A stretch of DNA of 64,000 nucleotides from Atrichornis clamosus. Lineage: Eukaryota; Chordata; Aves; Passeriformes; Menuridae. The DNA lies in the NCBI GenBank assembly GCA_013400975.1, contig WBMZ01004632.1:27576-91575 (forward strand), written 5' to 3'. A program made the position numbers and the translations under genes. Below are positions 23,701-36,627 of this stretch, piece after piece; within the stretch, counting starts at the first letter, position 1; each line of letters starts with the position of its first letter. The notes under the pieces were generated by a model. The model worked only from the letters and a program-made list of their open reading frames with translations. It ran no database searches and was not told where the DNA came from.

Positions 23701-26700
23701 AGGCAGCCAGATCTAGAAATTAACTCTATGTTGTACGTCACAGCTGAAAGCCCACTCCAGCCTTGCAGCTGCCAATTACTTCCAGCCCAAGATGTGTCCT
23801 TAACAGCAGGATTGTCACACGACCCCACAGCCACAATGAGCGAGCGACCAGGCGCTCCTGCACAATGAAATCAGCTTACAGACAAAAAGTTAGCTTTAAG
23901 GGCTCTATTATGGATGAGTTCCTCTTGTGCAATTGGAAATACTTTGATCTCTCGGGTTTTAGAACATGTCTAAATTTAAAATAAGCTGCTACAAGGGAAA
24001 CTATCCTTTTATGCTGCAATTGAGCTGCATGGATTGAAAGGCACAAGAAGAAGGAGAGCAGGAATGGGAAGATTAGCTACCAAATTCATCTTCCTGCCTA
24101 TCTTGGCAGAGAGGCATGCACTAAGTCAGAGAAACTACAACTTCAGCAGTCCTTAAAAAGTGGATCTGCAGTTTGCTAGGAGGAGAAAAGAAAAAGATGG
24201 GATTCAATTTCCAACTTCTGAAGATTTGATCATCTTCAGGGACTTTGAAAACAAAGCTTATTCTGTGTGTTATTAATACTCCCAATCACGCTAAATTAAA
24301 AACTCCTCCCTCTGCTGCACCAGTCCCCCTTAGACATGACTTGGCACGGTTCACCTTGGGAAGGAGCAGCCTCAGGATCTCTGTAACACTTTATAAGGTC
24401 TCCAGTGGCATCCACAGAAGGTATTTTATTCTGTTTCACAAGAGACCTGAGCTTGAGGGGAGTCAGAACTTAAAGACTAAATTGTCAGTTCACACAGCCC
24501 GAAAGATGAAGGTGTAAACCTGTCCTCATGTGAAGATATCAAGAGCTTAAACAAGGCCTTTATATTTACTAATTCCAGTTACAACCATGAAATGCTACAT
24601 GGTTTTATTTCCAAGCATTTTAGAGATAAATGCATTTGATGCTTCTCATAAACTGCCTGGAGCAGATAAGCAAACAACTAACACTGACCTTGTGTCAGAT
24701 TTACAATTTTTACTTTTTAAGCCCTCAGAAAACCAATTACCTAAACCATAAGCTAGTTTGGAGGAAACTAATCTTCCCAGTCTTCAGCCCAGTGAGGCTT
24801 GTAAAGCATCTGGCTGAGTGGGACACGAGACTGCCCTGAGGTATGATGATGTGCCAGCCACAGAGCAAGTGCTTTCTGGTTTCCTCACTCCAGCAACAAA
24901 AGTTGACTGATTAAACCTCCACCAGTTAATAGGAGCTGCTACTGCAGTGTTATGGAGGAGCAGGGCCACACAGCAGTTGTGCTGCACTTTGCATTTTCAT
25001 ATGGAGTGCTAATAAATGGTGAGTCAGATCCCTGATTTACATAATTAGGGACACTCAATTTCAGCTGAGGGACATTTTCTCTGACTTAGGGAATGAGGTG
25101 GGGCAGGAATAACTCCAAAAAGGCCTCAAAATGATGCCAAGGCAATAGCAAGATAAGTTTTCATGCAGCTCACACACAGGTAGGAAGAACCACATGGATA
25201 AGAAAGGATTGCAGACTGCTGTGGTTCTGACCCTGCCTTCGTGTCACTGCTGGTGGCACTGCTGGAAGAATTAAGCTTCAGTAAGGAACACCAGGCTACA
25301 GGTCAGCACCTCACACTGACCATCCCGAAGCAGCAGTCAGCCAGTCTCTGTGATCTTGAGAGTGTAACTTCCAACCCCTGTTAGGTGCTAACTCTCTGAA
25401 TTGCACATTGGCCTGTGAGAATCCCGCTAATCAACTAAAATAATGAAATGCAGAGAGAGCTGAACAACTCCATCTCTGCAGCCGCATCACCCTCCTGACC
25501 TCATCCCCAGAAGTTGTACCCCACTGCTCAGGCAGGTATTTGCTTCCCCAGCACCAGGCAGTCCCTGTTAGTATTGCCCTCCCAGAGGGACTCCAGAGAA
25601 AACTCCAAGGAATCGTGGAGATGGTCCCAGTGAAGACTGGCAGCCACTACATGGTGTCATAACCTGACCACCCTATAAAAGCCAAAATGTAGGATGAAAT
25701 CCCCCTGCAGCAGTGAAATATGGTAAAAGTTTATTCTATACTAGCTTTTTAATAAAATACCAGTTCTGAACAACTTCAGACTGCCTGGGCCATAACAGCT
25801 TCACAACAGTATTTATTCATTTGTGTTTACTGTCACATCCTAATAAATATCACAGTCAATAAAATCTTTATGCCAGTTGCCTGTATCCTTTGGTTAACCT
25901 TCTGCAAAATCTACCTATTCATCACGACTGTCATCATCAAGCCAGGAAGACAAAGAGTTTTCTTCTTCCTTTTTTTTTTTTTTTTTTTGCCATGGGTATT
26001 TTAACACAGAGATGCATTTACAGATTTTATGTGTTAATTTTTTAATACTTGCCCAGTGGTCTTACAGCAGTTGCTGTAAAGTTTAGGCAGCCTAATATAA
26101 ATGTAACAGAATATTTAAAAAAAACATTGGTCAGCTCTGTCTAACAGAGTTCTACTGTAAAATCCCAGTGGCCATCTCCACTGCTGTTTTACCCCAGGAA
26201 GAAAAGCATGGCTTCTACCTTTTTTAAATTATTGCAAGTATATAAAAAGATACCCAACATCGGAGCAGCAGTTTATCAAGGTCCTCTGGCAAGCTGCATG
26301 AACCACAGATTTTTTTCATGGCTTTGGCGCTTTCCCCACATTCTAGCAATCCTCAGTCTTGCAGAGATTGCCCCAAGGGATGTCTCCACATCTCCCACAG
26401 AACAGTCAACATAAAAAAATCAGTAAAACTGAATGAAGGAAAAGAGCCTCTCAGAGTCATGGTGCTCTACCCAAGCCAATGTGCTTCTCTGCACGTAGCC
26501 AAAATAGTCAAACAAGGAAATCTGGTTCTCAAAACTCATCAGTTTTGTCTTAGAAATAGAACCAGATTCATTCAATATATTAAAAAAAAACCCTTAAAAT
26601 AGTAATTTAAAAAATAAGTTAAAAAATTAAAAGAGGATGAAAATAGCTGCTCACTTTGCTTCCACAGTAGTCCAAACACATGAACACAGAAGTGTTCACA

Positions 26701-26949
26701 TCACATCACTATCCCCAAAGTGGTTTGTGGGCTTCAGAACCCCCAGAAATAACTGGAGCAATGCTGAGTAGATGGCAATTCCAGGGGACATGCAGCGGGA
26801 ATTCACGGCAGGAGCCGTGGGAAATGGCATGTGAACATGCCGTAAGTGGAAAGACTTTTGCACAAAACATTCACTGCACTATTTTTAAAAAATAAACATG
26901 AGAGTGAAAAGTTATGGATGAGGATAATGCCTAATGACTGCACAACAGC
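20713..26949 (-). other. MARCHF3: Presumed MARCHF3 first intron, segment between CR1 copies
   Basis: No gene, RNA gene or named repeat was recognised apart from a poly-T run at 25970-25988. The sequence is AT-rich and looks unique. Short open frames have no family resemblance. Confidence 0.6.
25970..25988 (+). repeat. Poly-T tract (19 T)
   Basis: A T-run preceded by TTCTTCC, giving a pyrimidine-only stretch of about 30 bases. No attached retroelement was recognised. Confidence 0.9.
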
Positions 26950-27267
26950 ACAGCCGGTTTCTCTTGTGCACAAGTGGTCGAGCTTCTGAGTTGTCTGGAA
27001 TGTTGATACATCTCGAGCTACACCAGGGGCGGTTTAGGTTGGATGTGAGGAGGAATTTCTTCACAGAAAGGGTGACTGGACATTGGAATGGGCTGCCCAG
27101 GGAGGCGGTGGAGTCACTGTCCCTGGAGGTGTTTAAGGAAGGACTGGAACTTCCGTTCAGGGCTTGGTCTGGGTGGCAGGGTGGGGATGGGTCACAGGTT
27201 GGACTCAATGACCTCAGAGCTCTTTCCCAGCCTAATTGATTCTGTAGTTCTGTGTGATTCTGTAAAA
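26950..27267 (+). mobile_element. CR1 LINE 3' fragment, plus orientation
   Basis: It contains the characteristic blocks 'GGTTTAGGTTGGATGTGAGG', 'AATTTCTTCACAGAAAGGGT', 'GGGCTGCCCAGGGAGGCGGT' and 'CTGGAGGTGTTTAAGGAAGG', then 'GGTTGGACTCAATGACCTCA'. It ends in degenerate ATTCTGT-type octamers (27237-27267), which is the CR1 3' terminus. It is a truncated, non-coding, old copy of about 320 bases. Confidence 0.9.
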
Positions 27268-28629
27268 TAAAACTTAGTAAAGATCTGCATGAATCAAAGA
27301 AAAAGGATCCAAGATCTGTCTTGAGCACTTAGAGATTTTTTTTCACAAAGTGTTAGACTAAATATTTTGTCTCTGCTTTAGTAGTGCCAGCAGTGATTAA
27401 TCCCCACAAAAAACTGTTGAATAATTAAAAGAAGATGATATCTCTGTTCTCTGTTAATAACATTTTTTTTTTCTATTCCTAATTTTTTTCTTTGAAACAA
27501 ATGTCTAACAGTTAATTAACATTCATTTTTCTAGGATCTGCTCAGCACAGGGATACACTAACTCTTCAGGTGAAAGTAATTTATAGACTACATCAAACTA
27601 AGTTATTTTCTATTCCTTTGTCCTTGTCAGAGCAGCATTGCAATGACAACCAACAACTTAGGGCAGGGCACATTAAGAAGAATGTTAATTTCCTGATTCT
27701 CCTAACAAAAAAACCCCTCATCACTCTATGAAATAAAAATGAATGGCAGCAATTACCAATTTTATTATTTTCCACAAAGAAGAGACATTACTGACAATGT
27801 AATCCTCAGTTGAGGGACCTGTTAATTACTCCAAAGAATAAATCCCAGATCCATGGAGCTTCTTATTGTCTATATTGTAGGGGTTTTTTTTTTTTTAAAT
27901 AATGCTGCTATGAAAATAACTCTATTCTGAGTCAGACTGAGAGGGCATCTCAGCCATTCATCACAGACCTCCTGTGCCCTGGAACTACAGAGGGACATTT
28001 ACAGAGGAAGGGCCGGGTCCCTCCCATAAAATTTAACATTTGCTCATAAACTGACACAATCTTTCACTCATTTCACCAGTGAGTCTGGGGATCAGCACAC
28101 CTTGTCCAAGCTGTCTGTGCTTATTAGCCCGCAGTTTACAGGGCTGCAGTGTGCAGTGACCTGCAGACAGGACTTTGCTTTACCCAGGGGCATTTCTGCT
28201 CTGATCCCCTGAACCCCTTTTCACAACACAGCAACATTTGCTCCCTTACATATGACTTGGTGGAAATTAACAATGTATTTCAATTAAAGGAGTTCCAGAG
28301 AAAGAAAGGCAGTTTTAACAAGCAAAATTAAGTTTCATGCTTTGTTTTCATTACTTTTAAAAGCACTCACAGTTAAATCGTAAGGGAAAATGTGACACAA
28401 AACTATGAATTTTGGTCACATTGAAGTGATGCCTATATTAATGCAAATGTTTTTAGAAGGGAGGCTTTTGGAAAACTTGTGGTAATCTAGAGAGCTGGAG
28501 ATGTGACTGCTGCATCAAGTTTCTAATTAACTTTAATTTTAGAAGACCTTCCTGGAATCACTGCATGCTAAGTTTTATGAAACCATAAAGCATTTTAGGT
28601 TTGCATGCTTAAAAAGTAGACAAAACAGT

Positions 28630-28672
28630 TAACTTGGGCTATAACTAATCATGCTAACTTGGGCTATAACTA
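28630..28672 (+). repeat. 18-bp direct repeat, two copies
   Basis: TAACTTGGGCTATAACTA occurs at 28630-28647 and again at 28655-28672, a 25-base period separated by 7 bases. It is exact and isolated, so probably a local tandem duplication. Confidence 0.9.
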
Positions 28673-31600
28673 TTTTCCATTATATCTGAGAAGGAGTAAT
28701 AGGCTTTATTTCACCACTGATATGAATTGTATCTTAGTGGCAAACTTATCAAGAATAATTATTTATTTTCAGAGTGAAGTTTACTTCCATTTTGGGAGGC
28801 TTTCAATCTGTACAAGAAGTTTAGTGTTTTTTGGGGTGTGTTGAGAGCAGCATGCACATTGGCTGTGGGTAAAATCTGGGTGTTGTACACCCAATCCTAA
28901 TACAAGTACTGTAATACCAAATTTAGTATTAGAGCATTTTTACAGTATCTACCAGAATTTTATTCTTAAATCTGTGTCTGGTGTAATCCAATGTTTTTGT
29001 CCTTCTGCCAAGCACAAATTTTTAATGTATTTTAATTTATTTAATTCGCTTGAAAAAAAAAATCCTGTGTATTCTCGGGAACAGCATTTGACCTGATTGC
29101 ATATGTAAGTATTTACTAATTTTCCACAAGGGCTGAAGTTAACAAAAAGAACTCTATTTTTAATTTCAGGCTTTAAATTTTTTAAGTAATTGCATCCCTA
29201 GGCACCATAAAATAAAATGGGATACAGAAAAACAGACTTGCTTTCTTCCAAAATTTATTGCAACTTAATGGGGCCCGGCAGCTTGGTCCTGTCACACGCT
29301 GTTGGACTGGCCCAAGAACAGCACCAGACACACAGCACTTGAAAACAAAGACAGCTGTTTTTTAAAGCTCCAGACTGAGAAAAAACCCCCAGATCTTTGT
29401 AAAGTGTGTGACAGGAGCAGAGCACAGCAGCAGACAGCGAGGCACGCCCAGCATGAGAGAGTTTAGTCAGATGCAAATCCAATAACACAACACAAGCAGA
29501 AGAAAGAAGCAAAACCATCCTTTCCTGGCGACTTTCTCAGCATAGATTCCACCAAGAGCCTTCCATTTACTTCCAGCAGCTTTCAGGGGCTCTGATCTAG
29601 CATTCACAGATGACCTCTGCATTCACTGACTTTTAGGAGAAGTTTGCCATTAAATTCAGTAGGGTCAAGATTTCCTTGCTGTTGCCTTGGCCACCATCAC
29701 CTTACTTCTTTGAAAAAGTCCTTCTCAGTAGGCTCTTGGCAAGATCAAATGCTCTGCACGTTTGCAGAACAGGCTTGGAAACCCAGTTTACAAAATTGTT
29801 GGTTAGAAATGCTAATAATTCTAATTATTTACAGCAATTAAACTCAGTTCCTTTGTGCCAGCTGACAAAATTATTACTAAGTTAACTCTCACTGATTCTT
29901 CACTTCATATTCAGCTATTTTGTGTCAAATATTTGGTGGTTAATTTTATTACTTTCACTATCTCAAACCTTACAGAAACCACATCAGCCAGAAATGCCTC
30001 ATACCAGTCCTGAGGCAGACTGAGCAGACTTTTTACCAGTTCAGGTGCGGATATGTGGAAATTAAAGTTATGCTGTACCTACACTACAGATTATTTGCCA
30101 CAGCACTGCAGCAGGGCAGAGACTTGAAGCAAAGAAAATTTAGCTCATCATGCAGTCACATAAAACCATCCACATATATAACTGCTCACTGCTCCAATAT
30201 TTATCCAGCCAGTCACGATGTCAGTGACACAGGGGACAAGGTTTCAAGGCTCTGGGAATTAATGTTTTGTTATAGCTTAATGTGTCATTAGACCAGCAGA
30301 TGGAAAACAGAATTCCATGGGATGCATTACCCTGGCAAGCTCAAAGTGACTTAAACATAAAGCTGTGGAGGCAGATATTTGGCTCAGCTGGCTACCCTTT
30401 TCCTGTTAAAGCTTCGATACAGGAAAAGCTGGCATGCAGTTTTATTATGCCTGGGTTTGGTTGGGAATTATGATGTAGTTCCAGAATAGCACTGGAATCC
30501 ATGGACAGGGTTGACTTTTGACCATAGCTTATGTAAAAGGACAGAGATGACTTAAACTTTACCAGTGCCTCTCTCCATGAGTGCAGTGCTTTACTAGAAG
30601 CCAATTCTGCAGAAGCAGAAGGGCCTTCAGTTGTGTGATGCAAAAAAAAAACCCCAAGTACTCATAACCCGTTTGATTATTCCTACCTCTCATAAACAGC
30701 TTTTCTAAATTCATGGCAGTAAAATCAAAAGAAGGTTTGTTTAGCCCTCCTGACAAAACAGGAGGGAGATCTTGTTGGCTAAACATTGCCAAGCTACTTG
30801 AGAAATCCCTGTGGACAAGGGCTGCCTTCCAGGGGCTTCCTCTTCCACTATCTGAATTCCAAGCACTCTGACAGACCTTTTAGTGGTTCAGCACCACAAC
30901 ATGTATTTAATTATTTAACAAAACCGAGTACAATGCACTCGGAAGATTTTTCTGACAGTCCCGAACATATCCAGAAGCACGGAGTTTGTATCTTTAGCCA
31001 CACATCCACGCTAACACTGCACAAAACCTTCCTTCATTTAGTTTTCTATAACTTTTCACACCTCCCACACCTCTGCAATCTTGTTTTCTCCAGATTACAG
31101 GGTCAAATAAAGAGTTCTACTTAGGTTATGAACATATCTATAACTGCTCCCTGTACAAAGGGATGAAAAAAGACACCTCAAAACTGAAAAAAAAGAATCT
31201 TGAGAGGTTTAGTTTAAGCTTTTCAAAAGCGCCTACAGGAAAAGTGTTTCCTGCCTATATTAAACAGAACGAAGTGAGGAGAATGAAAAACTCCATGGAG
31301 GCTCTGTAAAAGAATCAGCAGGTTGTTTCCCTATCCACCCTTCCAAATTCTGAGCATTTAAGAAGCGTACTTTTATATCTATGTATACTGCATAAGCGGG
31401 CACAGTGTAATGGAGCCTTTGAAACACAGAAGATATGTAGTTAAATGGACATCAGCTTATATATCACTATTATTTGTGTCTCTGGACTTCAAATTTCAAA
31501 TTGACATTTCAAATGTTGCAGTTATCAGTAGCTGTGATTTCTGTCTTTTAAAGCTACTACATTTACTTTCACATTATTTTGTTCACAACTGGCAAGAAAA

Positions 31601-34452
31601 CTTCACAAGGAGATTTCAAAGCTTAACATGCCTTAAAAAGCATTTTCCACTCCCAGAAACAGATTCTTGCTCTCGCCCACGTATCTTGGTAGACTGTGTA
31701 GAAGTAATTTTCTTTCATATAGGGAAGATTTAAAGGAACAAATACAAATCCTGTGTGCTAATCCTTTGCTCTCCAAACCACAGTCACAAACATCAACATC
31801 TGAAAAGCAATGTATGCAAAGCAAAATGAGGAAGCAAGCATCACTCTGGATATAATTTCCTTCCTTTTCTCTAAACACAGAATGACAATTCCTGTGCTGT
31901 AGCCCCCTGTGTACCTTTGGATAGCACTTCCAAAGCAAACACATGTTTCCCTGGTAACTCTCATTTTTTTTTAAATTTCTCCATGCTGCTTTGTAAACGA
32001 AATACTTAAAAAACTTGGGGAAATGTACCTGTGAAACCTCTCCAACGACTAATTTTGCATATGAACTGTCCAGCATGCAAACTTATTCCCACAGAGGTAT
32101 TTAGTAGGAGAAAAAATAATTCATTGTGAAATGCACCCTTTAAGTAACTCAGGATTCTGAACAGTTTCCTACTGTATAATTTTTATAACTTCTGTCTCAC
32201 AGATGTGCTCACAGCTCAGTGGTTATAAGGTGACCATAGAAGAACAGAACTGATGAAACTGAGCACTTCTATGCTCTTTTTTGACCCCTAGTTTGTGTTT
32301 TTATTTAAAAAATAAAAGGTAAATCAAATAAGCATCCATATATATGGCAAAGGGAGCACAAGGTATCTGTAACTTTTCATATTTCATTAAATGCTTTAAA
32401 ATTTTGTTTTTCTTTTTCATCTTTGCAGACTTCTCATCCTTTCAGTGGAGCCACAACCACATGAGCATTTACAGCTGCCTCCCACAGTGTTCCTAAGGTC
32501 CTCACTTGCACACACAAAGCCCTATCTCCTTCTTAGTCATTAATGCTGAAACGTTTCTTTTGGCTAAAAGCCTCAGACATGTGACTCCATTAAGAAAACT
32601 GCATGGCCAGAGAGAGTGCTATAAAAAGGCAAAAGACAAATGCAGCGTTCTCTGCCCTGCAGAGTAAGTGCATCTCTGACAGCACTGTCTGCAGGGCTCA
32701 GTTATTTCCTTTCCTACCAAGAAGGAGAATAAGGAAAAAAGACCCCCCCTCCCTCCACCAGGAGGTATTTTGCAGTCACACCAGACCCACAGTGTGACAC
32801 CAGAGCTGCACGTGTCACACCGCACCAACAAAACAAGCCTAAGAGCAAACTCAGACTGGTCCTCTCTGCCTCCTCTCAGTCTCTTCAAAATGTTTTCCCC
32901 CTGTCCATAATTCACCCCCAAAGCCTCACAGCCTGTTACACCCCACTGTGCATCCTCCAGCAATCAGGGTGGCCTATCACGCCAAGAACTGTCACATAAA
33001 GGTCCCCTCCAAAGTACGAAATGAAAAGAAATAAAAAGCTGTTTAACTTTTTTTATCTCTTGAGAAACACTGCGGCACCTTTATTATTTTAACTGAGGCC
33101 ACAGAAGAGGCATTCCAGCAAACAGAGAGACTTCCTGGTGTGTGGAGCTCACCTCCTGTACGTGCATGTCAGCATAACCTCCAAGAGCAGGGAATTACTG
33201 AATGTGTTGGACTAATTTACTGACATCTTGTCCTCCCTTTTAACCCAGCATCCCTGGCAGTATCTCACCTGGAGCAAGACTCACAGGCCAAGCTCAGAAC
33301 TGGACCCTCCAGCAACTGAGTGTGGATCTGTGCCGGGTCTAAAGCACTGCAACCACGTCCCAAGAGCACGGGGAATGCACACAGCTTCAGCTGTTAAAAG
33401 CCTGATTTTAAATGTTTTCTTGTTTTCAAATACTCGTGATGAGCGGTGATGGGAATTATGGCGATTTAACCAGAAAAACTCACTTTGCCAGGTCACTGTA
33501 AGAAAAAACCCCACACAAAACAGTGAGTAGCTACTGCTGATGGACAAAGACTTTTTTCCTAGGAGTAAGTTTTTAACTTTCATGTTATTTTTAATTTGTA
33601 ATTTAGAGAGGAATTTTTACTTGCCATAGTCTACCTTGAGGGCTAAAGTAGATATAGCACAGTTAATAATTTCCTACCCTGCAATCCAAAAGCTACTCAT
33701 CAGCAAGAAGCAATGGCTTACTCCAAGATGGCTATTTAATTTTAAAAAATGTTCAGCTGACAACTGAACTGAATGTTATACATACTTATGAGAAGACTAT
33801 ACCATGAAACAAGCTATAATCCTCATCTGTGTCATTCTTTTCTTTCCCCTTCTTTAAAGAGGAAAGAAAAATCCTAGCTGTGAAGTAAAAAGATTTGTGG
33901 TTTTATTTCTAAGGGTGCTAAGCAGGCACAGCATTATCTCCCCTGATTTTGACAGACAGCACCAGGTAAATGCCAGCACCAGTTACTCCATGCAGCATCC
34001 CTACCCAGCAGATGAAGTTTGGTCTCTTACAGTGACAAATAAAAATTTTCAGGTCCAGAGGAGCACTGAGCACTGCCACACCTGCACTTTATCCTACAGC
34101 ACAGAGAAAGGGGAAGGGACGTAAAACCAACCAAAAGTACTGTCAAAAATAAAATACCCAGGGCTAGCTGGCACTGGGGCTAGTGAGTGGCTTGTGCACT
34201 CACGACCCCTGTTCCTATGTGCCTGTAGGATTAGCTCAGAAGCAGCAGGAGTAGTCCCTGCTGCCATTCCTGTTGGCATCTTCTCTGCTTGTCATGTAAC
34301 AGACAAAAATCTGTAAAGGAATTCCAGGTTTGAAGGTTTCTCTGTAACATGTTGATCAACACAGTGTAAACCACTTATTTCTTGAAATCAGAAAGACATA
34401 AGTAATTTATACTACGATCTTAACATTTTCTCACTCCTCCTCCTGGCTTTAC

Positions 34453-34470
34453 TTTTTTTTTTTTTTTTTT
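34453..34470 (+). repeat. Poly-T tract (18 T)
   Basis: An uninterrupted T-run after a pyrimidine-rich stretch (TCACTCCTCCTCCTGGC). It lacks an identifiable element body. Confidence 0.9.
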
Positions 34471-36578
34471 AATTTTGTGTGAATGTGTAATGCCTTTTCA
34501 TCAGTTGAATTCAAAGTGTTTAATCTTTTCCTTTCAGATATACACAGTTTTTGTACTCTCTTTTCCCCTCTACTCCTGCATCTCAGGCTTAAACTTTGTT
34601 TCTATGGGCTATAGTTCTCTTTTGCTGGGAAACTTCTCTTCCCCTCTTCACCCAGCTATTCTCTCCTCTCTACATTATGAACACAGAATTAGTGCCTGCA
34701 ATTAGCGGCATCTAAAAATGAGGGAGCTCAATCGACTCAACTAATGAGAAAACAGAGGTTTGCAAATGCTTGTAAAGCTAAGTCTTTTTCCCACCCTCTA
34801 GGAAAAGAGCAAGACATTAGATTTTCACTGTATCCATGGATTCCTTTTCCTGTGGAGATTCCTTTCACATAAACCTCCAGCTAGGAAGGAAAGCTTCATA
34901 GGAAAAATTAAACCTCTGATGTCGTGACAATTGCAACACAGATCATTTCTTTCTTTGTCCCCTCACCCTCTTCCATCACGAAATCCTCTGGTTGCCACAG
35001 AAGTGGGAGGACAGGACCCCACCACGCTGCCTTGTCCCAGGCTATTTGTAATAATTCTCCTTGTGAATGGTTAAAAAAAACCCAGGAACCTGCAGTTTTT
35101 GCCCCTTCTGCTGATCTTATTTCATCTTAATGGTAGCTTCACACTGCTCTTGCCATAGGAGGACACAGTTACCTGGAGGGAGGGGCAGGTGAGGGCCTGG
35201 CCTCCTGTCAGGCTGGTGTTGCCATCGTGTTTCTAACAAACATGCAACTCCTGTAAACCTTCACTGCTGCTGAGCTTATATCTCACACCTCATCACACAA
35301 GAAGAGCAGCCTCTGCAAACACAAAAAGCATTCTGGCAAATATTTGTGTGCCAAAAAAAAGGTAAACTCCACCCCGCACCCCCTCCTGCTTTCCCGTTTC
35401 AAAAGCTACGTGGGAAAGTCAGAAGATTTTTAACAGGACTGAAAGATTCTCTCCCCTTTTACAAATGACAAATGGTAATTCTTCCAAGGAAAACAGGGTT
35501 TAGGCAAGATTGAAACTACACAGACTTAGGGCTGACACACAAGGCTGCCAATATGTATTTTTGCCCATTAAAAAGATGTGCAAATGACAGGAAAATGTTT
35601 TGGTGCACTCAGTCTCACTTTTCACATAAAGACCCAGCTTTATCATCCTGAAAGTATTTCACTTTTAGGAATATAAGGCGTTTGACTTCTCTGTTTCTGA
35701 AGCAGGAAACCTCATCAGGCTTAAAAAAAAAACAACCTACTTTGACTGTAATATTTTGAAGATGAAATCCAAACAAGTAAGAGATGAAAGATTTTAAGCG
35801 CCGGTTGTGGGTTTGTTAAATCTAACTAGCTCCTAATAAAAAATAAGGGGCAGAGAGAGCTCTATAAAAGACTCTTCTCTGTTCTTGCAAGCAGAGCCTG
35901 ACCAAAGTCTCACTCAATTTGTGTGTATAATGAACCCTCAAGCAAGAAGAAAAAAACACAAGAGGAAATTGAAAAGAAATACCACATCTATACCCTAAAG
36001 GCTTAGTCAAAATATTTTCAGGCATAGAACATGAGGAGACACAAAATGCTTTTTTTGTTTCTCCTTTAAGCACTGTGTCTTCATGTAAAGAGAATCCTAC
36101 TTCTTTTTTTGGTAGCATGTACTAAAAAGCTGCTGCTGTTTCCCACCCAGCTGCTCCCCCCACCCCACACTCTTACCACCAGAGAAGCCTGAATAAGAAC
36201 GATGTCACTATGAGAAATTAAGAATATTGCCATGTTTCTTTTTCAATACACTGGAGACATCCTCTAAATCAGCTTAAAGCATTTTAATGTCTGGCTTAAA
36301 GATAAATATGTGTGTGTGTTCATATGTGTACATCCACGCCACTGCTTCTGGTGAGATCCTAGAACATTGGGAGGAAACGGGGCTACTGGTTCTTCCCAAA
36401 ATCAAGAAACATAAGCTTTTTGAAGGAGTCTATCTAAAAAAAATTTTTTTAAATAAAAATTCTTTCTTCTCTTACAAAAGCAGAACAAAAAAAATTCACA
36501 GAGTAGATTCAGGTTCACATCATATCTAAGTTATGGGAAGTACTTAAGTCCAAGATTTTGCTTTGGTATTTTCCTGAC

Positions 36579-36627
36579 TTCTTCTTCTTCTTCTTCTTCT
36601 CCTTCTTCTTCTTCTTCTTATTATTAT
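36579..36627 (+). repeat. (TTC)n microsatellite grading into (TTA)n
   Basis: About 14 TTC units interrupted once by a CTCC, followed by TTATTATTATG. This is a homopurine/homopyrimidine tract, the sequence class that can form triplex DNA. It lies in non-coding DNA, so length changes would not affect protein. Confidence 0.93.
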
